DNA of 64,000 bases from Kryptolebias marmoratus (taxonomy: Eukaryota; Chordata; Actinopteri; Cyprinodontiformes; Rivulidae): contig NC_051450.1 of assembly GCF_001649575.2 (NCBI RefSeq), forward strand, positions 16,299,655 through 16,363,654, given 5' to 3'. The notes below the pieces were generated by a model that saw only the letters and a list, made by a program, of their open reading frames with translations, searched no databases and was not told the DNA's origin. This document shows, in pieces, positions 1 through 14,000 of the stretch; the stretch's first letter is position 1; every line of letters begins with the position of its first letter. The position numbers were made by a program, and so were the translations under genes.

Positions 1-273
1 TAAAATGTATGGAAACAATATATACAGTATATACGGTCACAATATCAACTTGTGGTTATAATCTTCATTCTTATACAATTAATCAACTTTCATTTTGACT
101 CAGAGCAATTTTACTTTCTCCTTAAACATTTCAAGATACTACAGAATGTATAAGTATCTCCAAAAAGGAGTGTCAATACCCTCAAAGTAAAGCTGTATCT
201 GATAGTTGAAGTTTAAACACATTTTGGTGAGTTGATAGGATGAAATATATACAAAATTGACAGTATAACTAAC

Positions 274-3200
274 CGTCCTCTGATCGATACCCCCACCCTG
301 TGACGATACAGCGGTGCCTCTCTGTGACGGTGTGGGAGGTGGGCGGGAGGCACACGGGCTGGACCAGCGGGCTGAGGGAGGGAGGCCAGCCCTTCTTCAG
401 ATGCAGCAGGGCGATGTCGTAGTCAAGCGTATATGCGTTGTAGTATTCATGCACCACGATCCTCTGGATCTCTGCCACGTGTTTGGCACTGCCCTGAGTC
501 AGCATGCCGAGGTGGGCGCTCCAGTACCGAGGGTCGGAGAGCCTGTAGAGGCAGAGGGCAGGGGTCAGGGACTCTGTAGGCGCACATTTTTTATAGATTA
601 TAGTGGTTATTTTGATAACAGCTGTGACAAGGGCTGACCGGTCTTTGCTGAAGCAGTGGGCGGCTGAGATGAGCCAATAGGAGGACAGGACAGAGGCGCC
701 ACAATACAGGCTACCAGCAAAGTGAAGGCTGACCTGCCAAGGCCACTCCCCTTCCACAGAGTTAACTCCGCCCACAATACGGTGGGGATTGGAACCCACT
801 TTCAGCGGGGAGGGTTGACCACAGGCTGATGGGGACGCAGAGATGGGATTTGTTGGGTTATTCTTGTTTTTCATACATCGTGTTAGCATAAACAAGTAGT
901 TTGTAAAAAAAAAAAAAAAAATGAGACAGCGTACAGAGCATTTCATAACATACTGGGTTAAAAGTCGTCAAAAATATCAGGTTGCATGAAAAAAAAACTG
1001 ACCGCAGTCAGCTTCGTCGCTGTGGTCCTGACAGTCAGGAACATCGTCACACTTTGCGTTCTTCTTCAGGATGCAGGATCCACTTCTGCACTGATACCTG
1101 ATCGCAGAGCAGGTTGTTTCTGTCAAAGCATGTTTACGTTTTTAGAGGTTAAAAGGACAAAAAAATAAAGAAACAATTTCACGTTAAAACGCAGCAGGAA
1201 ATGCATACCTTGAGTGCAGTTGATTTCATCTTCTCCGTGACTGCAGTCCTTCTCCCCGTTGCACACAAACAGAGGATGTGGAGGACTGTTGCTCCCACAG
1301 TTCATTGTGGGCCTCGCTGTAAAGATATGCAACACGATGCTAATTGTAGGACTTTCATAGTCATGTGTCAGTAGGTCCAACAATCAACACATTATGTAAC
1401 TTATAAAACAACTTACAGCAGAAGACCTCGTCGCTCTCGTCCTGACAGTCATCCAGACCGTCACAGAGTCGATTCTTCTCCACACAGAGCCCGGTGGTGC
1501 ACAAGAAGTTGCTCTCTGGACAGGCTGGTGAATGCACAAGTTTTAGGTTGGGAGCATAAAGTGCAAAAACGTCGTTTTAATTCTGATTTTATGAATGAAT
1601 CGGTCCTTACGATGGCTGATGTTGTAACTGCTGTAGGAAGCCTGAAAAGGCCGAACAGAGTTCGGCGAGCTGCAGCGAAACTCCACCTCTGGGCTGTGGT
1701 GATCGATCCGAAACACCGTGTTGTATCCCACGTAGATGCCACAGAAACTGGGAGAGGAGAATCGACATCAGTGAAGCCGTCACATACTTCCAAGACGTGA
1801 ATGTTCATTTTGTTCAGGCAGTGGAGCCACGTACATGACCTCGTTCACCCTCCACCAGCCGTTTTCGCAGCCTTTCATGCCCTTTGGTTTCAATACATAG
1901 TTCTGAAAGTGAAGTGCTACTCCTAAACTTGGGTTGGGGGTCTGCAAAAGAACAGAACATATAGTTAAAAAAAGGAAAAACTTAGAATAATAAACATGTT
2001 TAAGGTTGTACGACTCTTTGCCTTGAACGTCCAGATACAGGAGCACTGTGGGGGCAGCAGGCTGGGGTAGAAGGGGCTGTAGATCTGACCCCCAGACTGG
2101 GTCTCAATTTGAGACATACATTCTGAAACAGGTAAGAAAGTCTTCAGGAACACTTTCAACTCGACCTAAATTTGCACAGAAGACATTATTGGTTTCTAAT
2201 CTCTGACATTTAAGACAGAAAGAACTATTTTACTGAACTGTTATGAAAATTTCAACAGTTTATGTGCTTTGAGTTGGAACTCTCTCCCAAAGTTTAATAT
2301 CTAAACAAGAACTTATTTCAGGTCTTTTCATTGACGTTTACATTTAGTGTAGTAAGGCAACAGCTGCTTTGCCACAATCAAATAAATAGCTTGTGAATAT
2401 CAGTAAATTGTTGCCCATATTGTTAACAGCATCACCTCTGCAGTGATGCTCTGGGTTTGATCAGGTTAATTTATATATCAAAGGCAAATAACATATTGGC
2501 TTGAAAATATAAGACTCAAAATGTCTTTCTTTTATGTCCTAGACCCTTTAGCATTAAAGAGAACCAAGTCAGTGTGTCTTACTCTCTTCAGCGATGGCCT
2601 CAAAGTGCCCTTTGAAGCTCTTGTTGTCGCTCATTCTGAAGGACAGCAACATGACGTTGGAGGTGGAGACGATGGAGAAGGAGCTGGACACTGGCTCACA
2701 CAGGCTGCCGCACAGAGACACACGTCAGTTCACCTTCTTAGCAGCTGCTTTAAGTTACATGGGATGAAGCAAGCAGACTGCATAGAAACTGTAACATATA
2801 CACGGTCTATTTAAAATCCCAAAAACTGTGTGTGTGGGGGGGACTTAAAGTGAGGCTCACCTGTGCAGAATGCGCCCCCTCATGGGCAGCAGAGCGTCGT
2901 ACACCACCAGGGCATCGTACACGCAGTCGGTGGGCTCGATAAGAAATGAGGACACGGTCAGGCGGATCAGAGAGCCAGGCACAGAGGTCAGCTTCATGTG
3001 GCACTTCACGCCCCCCCACGATGAGTAGACATTTAGAGGGACGCTGACCCCGGGAAGATTGGCATACAGTTTATCTACACACTGCGAGTCTAAAAGAAGA
3101 AGAAAACTTCAAAACGTGGCATACAGTACAACTTTTCCTCGCCTAACTCGGGCGTTTTAACCTACCTCCTGTGTTCGATGTGTAATCTGAACGCTGAACA

Positions 3201-6200
3201 ACTGCAGAGCAGATCATTTCATCAGGACTACAGTCACAAACAGACTTTTGAACATGAGCACACACAAACACACCGTTGACGAGAATGGAGTCCATGTCCA
3301 CTGGAAGACCCAGCAGGTAGCCAACAGAGGACCTGTTCTGCAGACTTGTGTGCACCGAGTTTCTGAGAATGGCCTCTATAATTTCCTCAGACATTGCTGC
3401 GCTCTTTATCCGGGGGACTATAAACAACATCCAGAAATGCACCAGCACCCCTCCCTGATCATTGTTACTTACGGGGTGAAAACGGAGAGGAAAAAAGGTG
3501 AGAAACTAAAACTGTAAACATGGGTTAGATCTCTTTACGGTTCATGATGATGATGCCGATGAGCCATCTGTACCTGAGGTCTGAAATGACAGCTTGCTTG
3601 TAGAGTCGGGCCACTGAGGACGTCTTGTACACACTGCTCACCTACCAGACACCAGCAATTACCAGCACACTCCCTCACCTCAGCACTAAGCACTACGCAA
3701 GTGTCGGGGTTACACTGATACACACCACGTGCTGCACTTTGGTTGCCATGGAGACAAACTCGCGGGACTCCGCCTGGCGGTACTCCGGGATGAACTCCAC
3801 ATTGGCAACCCGAAACATCCCAGCAAAATAGGCTCCGCTGTAGCTTTCCCTGCGGACTGAGGGAACGTTCAGCCATGAGGTTCAGTCAAACGATCATATC
3901 AGGTCATAAAAAAAACAGATTTACTCGTGGACAGAACCGTGCACAGGCGGGAAATAAAAGGTTTAAAGCAAATAAATATTTGATGTGACAACCCTTTGTC
4001 TTTAAAACAGGTGCACTTGCACAAAGGGATTTCATAAGATTATATTTAGGTGTTTGATTAACTAATTCTACCAAATAGGTGCTAATGAGCAGTTTTTCAT
4101 AAGTAGGGTGAACCAGAGTCATTCATTTAAACAGAAACAGCTTTTAGGAGGCCTAAAAGTGGGTGAGGATCCGTTGAACTCTGCTACTAAGGTGAGGCTG
4201 TGGAAGACCACCATGGCATGACTGAGCCCATGAACAGGACACAAGGTTTTACTACATCAGGCGAAGATTTTAAAGCAGAAAGCAGAAAGAAATGGGAATT
4301 GTTAATCTTAGATACAGTGGTCGGCCAAGGAAACTTAGTGAAACAGATAAATGACACATTGTGCTTCCTAGGCTGAAGATATTCAGCTGTGCCATCAGCT
4401 CAGAGCTAGAAGAAACATGTCGGACTCAGTAACATCTATCTATCTATCGTCTGTCCACGAATGGTCTTGATGGACGAATTGGGAACAAAAAGTCAAACCT
4501 CCATTGTTAAATAAGTCCAAGAGACTCAGCTGTGCACAAAAACATAAGAGCTGAGCTGTAAAATCCAATCTCAGCAGGTTTAATGAACTGATGAGCCAAT
4601 TATTGAAATGTTTGTTGGAAGCAGAAAGCAGTTTTTTTAATCGTGAGTGTCTGCAGGCAACTCTGACACAAGGTGGAGGTTCCTTGTATGTTTAACAATG
4701 TTCTCAATGCTGAAAAATACAAGCAGATACTTGTCAATCATGCAGTAACATAAGGAAGCTGTCAAATCCCTAATTTATTCTGCAGCAGGACCACAACCAC
4801 GCAGCTAATGTCTTTAAGAACCATCTTCATCATAAAGAACATTTAGCCCTGGGAGTAATGATATGACCCCCACAGAGCCCTGATCTCTACATCTAGTAAG
4901 TCTAGGAAGAGAAGAATTTGAGCCAGAATCATCCACAGATGATCCGTGCTGAGCTCTCCAAGATGTTTGGAGCAACCTGCCTGCTGGGTTCCTGCAAAAA
5001 CTGTGGGAGCAGAACAGGTTTTTGGAAATTAAAGGGTGGTCACATTAAATGTTCATTTGATGTAAGAAAAAAAGAAGAAGCTTTTTAAAGAGCAAAGGTC
5101 TTTTACTTACTAACAAAGACCCAGAGCATCGTCCAAATGATCACCACCAGCACAAACATGACGGCTGTGACGATGACAGTGATGTGTGGGATGTTCAGCA
5201 CGTAGGCCAGCAGCCTCTTGAGTCCTTTGGGTCTCCGTCTGCTCTTCCTGTACATCCTGCGCAGCATCCGCAGAGTGTGATCCACGGTGGCCACCTCCAC
5301 GGACACATCTGCAATCTATACAACCAGCAGGAGGGGGGTTAATTTTATACACTATTCAGTTCTCATTGGAGCATAAACCCCCACTACTTTGCTGCTGTGT
5401 GATGTCAGCTCGAGTTCACCGCAAACGATGTTGGTTTAATTCAATGCAGGAATATCTGAAAGCAATACTATCTCCATCAGATGTAACACTCAGCACTCCT
5501 TAGGTTACCCAATGCACATGTATTATTCACTCAGTGTCATCCCATACTGTGCAACTAGCACCCAATCCATCACGTTAGCAGCATATAGATTCTCACAGTG
5601 GGGGGAAACAAAGCAAATGTTTCATGTGTTTTTAAAAAAAAGCAACAAATATGGTTTTTAGATTTTATAAAGCACACGTCACTGCAAGGAATCTAACTTA
5701 ACCTGGGTTTTTATGGTGCTTTTCCTTCCGTTTATGGTATAAAACAATCAGGAAGTGTTAGGAAACTGAAATAAGCTTGTTTTTGTAACCATTTACTAAA
5801 AGGCAGTTCAGAATTTCAGCCTTAATCATCTAAATGAAGGAGTTCTCAAAATGAAGGAGTTCTCAGGGAATTAAATGTAAATGAGCTATCGACTTAAAAG
5901 CCTTTTTATGACCATTAATGACATATTCCTTCAATCTGATATTTAGACTTAAATGCATAATCTTTAATTTAGTGTGCCATGCCCTGTTTTCTAAAGAAGA
6001 TTCAACTTATTTCATGCCAGTTATGATCTGCCTTTTGGTTAAAAAAAGCAACTTTTCTTCTACATAATTTTCCAAAAAAATGCACAAAAATAACTTTACG
6101 TATTTAGACTTAACAAATAAATAACTAAATGACCGACTTAATCCCATGTGGGTAGCCTGACCCATTATAAAAACCTTATTAGGTACGGTGTACTTACTGT

Positions 6201-7209
6201 AACTGGGGCAAACATTGCTTATTTGCAGAGAATTGTGGCCCTAAATTCATCAACACTTTGTTGAAGTGGAATTCAAAACAGGGGAAAACATCTGGAGTTG
6301 ATTCCATGTGTGGCGTTCGCATAAGGAGGCTGTCAGAAGAGCTTGTAACGTAAGAAAAACAGACCAAGATAATCCATCAGATAGATAGCAGGAAGATGAG
6401 GAGGGTGTGACTCAACTATCTGATGCATTCTGAGGCGAGAAACACTAAACAGTCACAGACAGCAACACTGGTGTTTGATCCATTTTTAATGCCTTCACAT
6501 CCACCTAATGCCAACCAGGAGACAAGCGTATAATTATCCTAAAAACAGGGTTCACTTGAGCAAAACAAGGAGATTCAAGAACACAAAAGACAAATGAGGC
6601 TTTGACATTTTACGACACGCTATAAAACACAAAAGTTTAACCTGCGTCAGAATAAATGGAGTGTAGGATGATTGAAAAGGCTCATAATCCGAAACATACG
6701 GTTTTTGTAGTGCGATGTAAATTCATAGCAGCACCTCTGAACTGAAGAGGGATATTAAGCGTACAACAAAAAGCTCGTTGGGTGGCGCTTCACGATGCAG
6801 AGAATGTAAAGAGGTGGATTATTCCCCCATCGACTGGGACAATTATCTGATTTTAACATGAAAATAAGATTCATCCTGCTGCTAAGGACAGAAAACTAGC
6901 AAACAAGAACAACTGAGGACAGTTAAACAGATTTGGCAAAGAAAATAAAAGAAAAATTATTTTATTTTGGTGGCAACAAAAGGTTTAAGACTTTAAGGAA
7001 TCACTGCTTTTAAAGGATTCTCAACCGAGCATGAAAATGCATTTGAATGGGAATTCCCCAAATGAAAGCTAATTATGCACTTTAAGACTGTATTTGTTAT
7101 ATAAGTTTAACTTTGGTATGTTTTGGTAAAGAAATATCTTGCTTACACTTGCAGAGTCCTGTAGAGGTGCGTCCTTGTCTCCGCTCGTCTGCTCCTGCTT
7201 TGTGCCCAT
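274..7209 (-). CDS. TMPRSS7: Transmembrane serine protease 7 (matriptase-3), 3' end outside window
   Basis: Type II transmembrane serine protease. I place 16 coding exons: 7149-7209, 5107-5308, 3726-3849, 3574-3641, 3274-3467, 3166-3201, 2861-3089, 2583-2704, 2022-2122, 1835-1941, 1611-1747, 1417-1524, 1209-1316, 1003-1119, 639-825 and 274-542. Phase is continuous and gives 723 residues. Order: short basic cytoplasmic tail, membrane segment about 62-86, SEA domain, two CUB domains, three LDLa modules (CDGLDDC, CNGEKDC, CDDVPDC), then a trypsin domain activated at R587-IVGG. His628 (AAHC) and Asp676 (DIAL) of the triad are present; the Ser exon lies left of position 1. Domain order and many residues match human TMPRSS7 as I remember it (for example LVHFW, HEYYN, GCENGWW), which separates it from ST14 and TMPRSS6. 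The second LDLa has only four cysteines, as in the human protein. The start in exon 1 is inferred from phase and the NVSVEV junction. One intron appears to use a GC donor. Confidence 0.93.
4160..5045 (+). pseudogene. Decayed Tc1-like transposase in TMPRSS7 intron 2
   Basis: The TMPRSS7 intron between 3850 and 5106 holds a broken transposase on the opposite strand. Around 4314 the reading [12 protein letters not shown] is visible, a linker typical of Tc1-like helix-turn-helix regions, followed by a stop. Around 4735 comes NAEKYKQIL. Near 4783-4895, in another frame, is [16 protein letters not shown] and then QSPDLYI, which correspond to the second Asp (QQD) and the SPDLN block of the DDE catalytic core. 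Several stops and frame changes show it is dead. I did not locate its terminal inverted repeats with confidence. Confidence 0.8.
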
Positions 7210-8044
7210 GACACAGAAATCCCATCAAGCCGTCATCATCGAACCTCTAATTTTTGCCTTTTCGGCTCCATCTCTGAGCTCGCTTCTACACGAGCAGCGA
7301 ACAAACTGTGGCGGAGCCCCACATGTAACGTTGTCCGGATCCTCGGCGGACAGGTGTCTGAAACCAGATCCTTCGGCACAGATGAGCGGTCGAGAACCCG
7401 ACAACCTCCAGTCCCACAGCTAAGGTTTCATTCATTACCTTCCATCACTACATTTGACCAAATTCTCAGAAATTTACCGGCCACAAACCAGATAAACAAC
7501 CGAGCTAACAAAACTACTTCAAAGTAACGTCATCCTGATTCGACTTGCTTGTACAATAGTTTTATTTACAGTTAAATGGTTACGAGAATGTGCAGAGTTA
7601 AGTTATTTTCTGACCTTTTTGTGCTCAAATTTGACAGACTTACAGCATAAAAGGGCCCAGCCTTCATGAAACAAACTAAAAAGTAGACGTAGAATATACA
7701 TCCTACTCATTAAAAACCAAAATGGAATAATTAAAACAATAGGTTGGGCGTTTTTTCCAATAAGCAGCATTTTAAACGAATAATAAAAAAAGAATAAAAT
7801 ACAGTTTAACACTTTTCTAATGGCCCTTTTAAATCTCAGGCACTTGAAGTTTAAACTTGTGACAAAAAAATGAAAAACACAAACAGAGGCACAACAAAAC
7901 TTTAACAGTGCATACACAAACAACAACAAAAAAACCCCAACAACAAATAAAACAGTGTTCTTTGAGACTTCCGGACGTTTTAAATATGCTCTGAACGTGC
8001 AGAGAAAGAGGGAAATAAAAAAGAAAGGGGACAAAGAAAGAGCG
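7210..8044. other. Spacer between SPATA13 3' end and TMPRSS7 start
   Basis: This 835-bp interval separates the SPATA13 stop from the TMPRSS7 start; both genes run leftwards. It should hold the TMPRSS7 5'UTR and promoter and the SPATA13 3'UTR. A TTTATT (AATAAA on the minus strand) at about 7560 is a candidate SPATA13 poly(A) signal. The long ORF here on the minus strand is low-complexity readthrough without family resemblance. Confidence 0.5.
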
Positions 8045-11000
8045 TCATTTTTTGAAGAAGGCGTTGCGGGTGATGCTGTACAGCAGGTGGTGAGGCTTTC
8101 GTTTGGGGGGTTCGGCCAGTAAGAAGACCTGCTGCTGAGGCACGCTGGTGGGGATGTTGATGTGGCGCTGCTGGAGGGGCGGGAGGTTCTGGTGGGGCGG
8201 CGGGGTAGAACCACTGTAACCCAAAGCTAAAAAGGTAAACGCAAAGAAGAAAGGTTAAATCAGAACCGAACCTGAGGAACAGAGTGAAGTAAAATATTTC
8301 CTTACCTTTGATCTTCCCACGTTTAGGTCTTCTGGCCTTAAAAATGGCCTGCTTTCTTTGTTCTTCACTGATATCAATTCCTGCAAAGAACACAGAAAAT
8401 ACACAATCAAAAAGGTGATAATATTTTGGCCCGTGTCTGTGTTTGTTTGTCTTCCTGTTAGCAAAGTGACCCATAAACCACCAGAGAGATTTTAATGAAA
8501 CCCTCAAAGTTATCACCAAATTTGCATCAATGAATCGATAACATTTACAGTCAACCCAATCCAAGAGGGCCGCCAAAGCTAACTGACATTAGCCTTCACA
8601 AAAAATATCAGTTTTATGGATATTAGCTACATTCTGTGTGGTAGTAGCAGGTAGTCATCCCCATGATAATCTCTTACAAAATCTCACAGTATTTTATTAG
8701 AACACCCATAATGTTGTTTACAAAGTTTGACCAAAACAGCTGTAGCTCCGTCCGACCTCAGATGAAAGGCAGCGGGTGATATGCAGTCCTTCAAGGAATG
8801 CTAGGCCTTTAATTCAACATCTGTTCACAGCAGCTGTTTGTCCTGAGGGACTCACCCATCTCCTGGTCCTCTTTGACTCGGTCTCTCTCCTTGGCGAAGG
8901 CCTGTAACCACCGCTGCTTGTCCTGGACCTTCCTGCAGCACAGCACGCACACAAACTCCAGAGTGTCGGCGTGACGCAGCCGCAGAGCGTTCCTCAGGGT
9001 CAGGCCCAGAAACGAGTCCCACCCGTCAGGGACGTCCACCACCTCCATCTGGTCCATGTCCAGCCGGCCTCGATAGTGGAGCAGGTCTCTGCGCAGGACG
9101 TCTTTTTTGCAGTGGACCAGCTGGTGGTCAAACAGGAAGAAGCTGCGCTGCTGCATTTTACCTTGCCGGACGACTCGAGTCAGTTCACCGGAGTGGATGA
9201 GCTCCGAGCTGCGCTCCAGCACGTCTGCACCCTGCAGCGTGTTCACAAAGACAGAGTTAAAACATTCAGAAGGTTGGAAAAACAACATCAAAACTAGTCA
9301 TTCTCACCTCCCAGTGCAAAATGGCCACCTGCCAGTGAGCGATGGTGTCGATGCTCTCCAGCCGTCTCTTCCTTTCATTAATTAAACTGGCCACGTTCTT
9401 CATAGCTTCATATGCTTTACTGACACCAGCGTGGTCACTGCAATCAAACAAGGCAACCTTAACTTGAAAGCAGACTGAAAATATACCCAATAAAAACAAC
9501 ATATACATGTAAAAATAACCCATTTCTTGTCTCATGAGCCATTTAATGTGTGTGGTGGTGTATTTTTCTGCAGACATCCCCTTTTTAACCTACTTTGATG
9601 TGCTGCTACTTTGGAAGGTACAGTATATTTGTAGACAGCTAACAGCAGCAGCACGCAGGAGAACTAAAAGCAGAAATCCGTTCGAGTCTTTCCCGTTGAT
9701 AACTGGGTGGAACATTTCCTGCCAGATCTATGGATGCAACACTTTTGCACGTGGAAGCGTGGAATGTTACCTGTTGTGCAACAATCGGGGAATGTTTTGT
9801 GTCTCTGATTTACTGCTTCGCCCTGCGGCTGCTGCCGTCCGTGTTGCATGCCATACGCGTGACACGAACCAAAGCTGAATGCTGCATTTACAAACGTCAC
9901 CCTTGATAACATTTATTCAACCTCATGAGGTGAAAATAAAACTAAATGAGACATCATTTAAGAGTTTTTGTAACTGTGCTTTATAGCTTTTATTTATTTT
10001 TATAATCCACACACCTATCAGCTACATTAACCCATCGGTAACCAGTAAAACCTCTTGACTAGGATGATTTAGTCCTTTCAAAACCCTTAGGGTACTAAAT
10101 CATGTTCCTCGAAGCCTTCCTGAACAACCTTTGTGACGTAGCTGCCATCTGGGAGTGCTGTTGCCCTGGTGGGAGCGTTGTGTCTCTAACAACACAGTTG
10201 GAAGCAGCGTGTACTAATTACATAAATGCTAAAACTCAAAATTTCTTAGTAAAATGACCATCAGTGGTTTTATTGTTGCACCTAATAGGTTTATGTCGTG
10301 AATCTTATTTTAAACATAAGAGGAGGTTGTAAATACTGGCATGAAGAAGCTACCTGTGGTCTTTGGGCGTGTACTTGAGCAGTTCCCCCAGCTGTAAGGG
10401 GTATTTGCAGATCTTCTGTACAGGTGTGAGTAAGAAGCCAGCAAGGGAAATGTCGATCATCTGCTGGAGGAGGCGGCAGGCCTCAAAGAAATGTTTATAT
10501 TTTCCAATCTTCATCAGGCTCTGCAGCTCGGCACAGGCAGCAGGATGAGTGTTACAGTATTCAGAGTAGACGGAAAAGCCCTCGCCCTAAAGAGAAACAA
10601 GAGGAATGTTCCCTGATTATTCAGATTCATGACCTCAAATCTGCTGAGACGCAACTTCTGCACTGTGGAGGATTTTTTTTTATGCCTAGCTCCTACCTGC
10701 AGGAGAAAGCAGGAGCCGATTTCACTGAGATGCGGCTGTTCTTTGTTGTACTTCTTTTCCAGGTCTTTGAGGAACTGCCTCTGGAATTTGTAGATGTCTT
10801 CTATGTTGCTGAAGATGGTTTTCAGCTGCAGATCAGTGAACATGCCGGGGTATTTACGGCACTGACGGATGTAACCCTGAAACAAACGAACAATATTTTA
10901 ATACACACAGAAGACCAGAAAACAGTTTCAATACTGGCCAACAGGTGGTGCTACACAACGAAGGTAAACATGGTGGAATAATAGTTTTTTTAAGTAATTC

Positions 11001-14000
11001 CTGAAAATCAGTTGTATATTTGATAACATTCACTGAAATATAGGTCTGCTTATTTATAAAACGAGGAGCTTTGTGCTGATAAAGTTAAAAATTAAACACC
11101 TCGCAGATGTCCTTTAGGTGTTTGATGTAGATTCGCTCTGTATTCATGATTTCCTGAACCACGTTGGTTCTCATCTGCTCCCTGTGCTGGGTGGCGTGCG
11201 TGTCCTGAGGAGCTGGGTCTTTCTGGTCGGCTACGCTCTCCACACTCTCAGCTCCCGAGTCCTCCTGGTTCACGCGCACCTGAAACACATCCACCACAAA
11301 CAAGTGTCTCAGTTAATCACAAGTGAGAGGCAAGCAAACAGAGAAAATATGGTTCTTAACACAATTTTGTGAGAAGATTTTAAAAATTTACAATAAGAAC
11401 TACTTTTACAATTTAAAAACAACTACTTCACATCACTATGGCAACAACGTGTACGCTTAACCAGTCCCTCTTCATCAACATTGATTCTGCAACAAGCAAT
11501 TACACAGCAGACGGCCATCTGCCAATCAGCTAAGGTCACCATGGTTACCACAGCCTGACTAATTAAGACCCAGCTGTCAATCAATCCCCTTCACCACAGA
11601 AACCAGCTGAGCTCTGAGCCCTTCAGCACACCATTCAGAGGTTTGTTTGGGGGCTAAGGCAGTTTGAAAGTCTTTTCTGTCCTGCTGGAGAGCAAACATG
11701 TAGAAGAGACGCAGGTCAGGAAGTCCACTTACCCTCACAAAACTGGAGGGGAACCAACCTTCCTTGTCAGCCCCCCTGCCCCACCACCATTCCTTATGTG
11801 AGGCTTCCAGGACACGGATAACATCTCCAGCCTTGAAGGACAGCTCCTGCTCCTCCATGGACAGATGATCCCAGAGAGGCTCGGCGTACACCGCCTGACC
11901 AGAGCTTATCCACTGAGCAGGACACGCAGATAAGATAAACATACAATTACATGGAGGCTAAGTCCGTGTCCAACATGGAAGATTATGTTCAGACATGTGC
12001 GTGTAGTGGCCAAACATTTTCGAAACATTTTCATATGCCCGTTCGTGAGACAGATGGGATGGAAGCATAAGTATGTTGCAGGGTTTTCCTCCTCACCCTC
12101 ACCTCATTGAGTACAGAGAGCTCCACCCCCGGCTGGAGGTAGGGCGTGGCATCAGAGAGCTCGTCGAAGCTGCTCTCCTCCTCCTCGCTCACGCTGTCGT
12201 CGAGTGTGGCCACGCGCTCCGACACACCGTCTGCAACACAGATGACGAAACTCAAAACAGGCAACTATTGACATTCTTCTGTCCCCGTGTTCCCACAGAG
12301 CCAAATCTGTCAAATCTGGTAAACACGGCCCGGTTCTCACCGCTGAGCACTCTGTGGAGTTTCCGCCGCCCCACGCGGTCCAGTCCGATGGGGGTGCTCT
12401 GGGAAAGAACAGAGGGACGAAACCTGGCAGACACTCCTTTGTAGGGGGGCACCTGGTGGGAGGGGATGGGTGGACGCGACAAAGGCTGCAGTAATAAGAG
12501 GGGAAAAGAAAAAGGCTGGGATTTAGAAAAAGCTCACTTTCTCTCGTTTTCACCAGCTACCTGAAAAATCCCCGTTACACAGAAACAACAGAGCCGTGAC
12601 CTCTCATTCCTTACCCAAGACTTTGGGTCAGCTACTTTAGGATCCTCATCTGTTTTGTCAAAGCACTTTGGGAGACATGTTAAATCTTTATCATAAACAG
12701 AGGCGACAGAAAATGAGAAGCAGATGGAGGGAAGGGTTCGCCTCTAAATCAAACCTGGAATCTTGAAGCTGATGCCTGATGTTTTTTACCCTTCAACACG
12801 CCATGATTTAGGTTTTTTTTTTTTTTTTTTTTTACAATCAGTAGATATTTATTGTATGAATCCTGAATCGGCATTCACATGATTGCATTCCTGATTAAGA
12901 AGTTTTATGCAAGTTTCTACTTCTGCACACTTTGTGTTATTTTAGCCATTCATATATCAAAACGTTCATCTCATTCAGGGCTGGCTGCTTTGACTTTTGC
13001 TTTTTGTAGCCTTTATATTTTTCATTTGCAACTTTTTCCCAAATTCACATACATTAAGATCGTGTTTTCTTTTAAATCTGCTTCAGTATACTTGCTCTAT
13101 TTTTGTCTCATCTTCCTTTTAACTAGTATTTTGCTTATTTTCTCTTTTAGCTGGTGTTCTGCATCTTTTAGCTTTGTCTCAGTTCCTTCAGTGAATTTCA
13201 GCACTCGCGCTGCATTTTTGTATTATTGACATTAAAGTGTTGAAATGCAATGAAAACACATTTAAATTTGACCAAATGCAATTTTACAGATCATCAGAAG
13301 CTGCTTTGCATTTCTTCCTAATTCCATCCACTCCCTGTTTTCTGTAAATGGTTTTCCAGATTTTTTTCTTTTGGAATAACATAAGAAAAACTTTTTAAAA
13401 TTTAGTTTAAAAGTAAAGTTAGTTTTACCTACATTAACTGTACTTGTTTTTTTTCTCAAAAATCAGTACGGTTTTAAATTAACGTATTATGCTCGGTGTG
13501 GAATTTAAAGAAGCAGTGTGCAGGAATTGGGGACGTCTAAAGCTGCAGATTAGAACTGAAAGATTACAATCAGCCTCAATCTCTGAATGTAGGAGAAACT
13601 ATGATGGTGGCTAAAAATGTCAACAACACAAAAGCTGAAGCCAGCTTTGTCTGTTTAGGCCTAAAGTAAAAATGTGAATATTTTAATCTTTATTATATAT
13701 TTATTTCAACAGTTTCAACAAATCTGTGAGGTAAAGGCAGGTAAAGCTTACAGAAGGAAGGCGGTCTTCCTCTAGCTCTGAGTCTGGAGGGAACAGATCC
13801 ACGGCTCCTATCACAGAGACGGGCCGATGCCTCTGCACGTCTCCGTTCATGCCACAGTTCTCAGGATTGACCCTGTTGCTGTTATCACTGCAGGCTTCAT
13901 GCAGCAGCGTGTCAGACGTCCTTTCTCCATCGTACTGCTTAGCCACTTCCTCGGGGATTAAACGCTTCCTGGAAACAAGCTGTGCGTAGTCAGAAATGGG

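Noticed and set aside
314..637. Plus-strand ORF of 107 codons
   Set aside because: Antisense to the TMPRSS7 protease exon, no family resemblance.
5107..5308. The stronger donor GTAAGT at 5110 for TMPRSS7 exon 2
   Set aside because: It breaks the reading phase with exon 3; the donor four bases later (AGTAA|GTAAAA) restores the frame and the SK residues of the family.
274..7209. Assignment as ST14 or TMPRSS6
   Set aside because: Three LDLa modules, SEA sequence LVHFW and the catalytic-domain residues fit TMPRSS7 better; ST14 has four LDLa modules.
7139..7423. Plus-strand ORF of 94 codons
   Set aside because: Overlaps the TMPRSS7 first exon and promoter on the other strand; no recognisable domain.
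7603..8576. Minus-strand ORFs of about 200 codons
   Set aside because: Frame-shifted readthrough of the last SPATA13 exons into intron and 3'UTR; the correct frame ends in NAFFKK at 8045.
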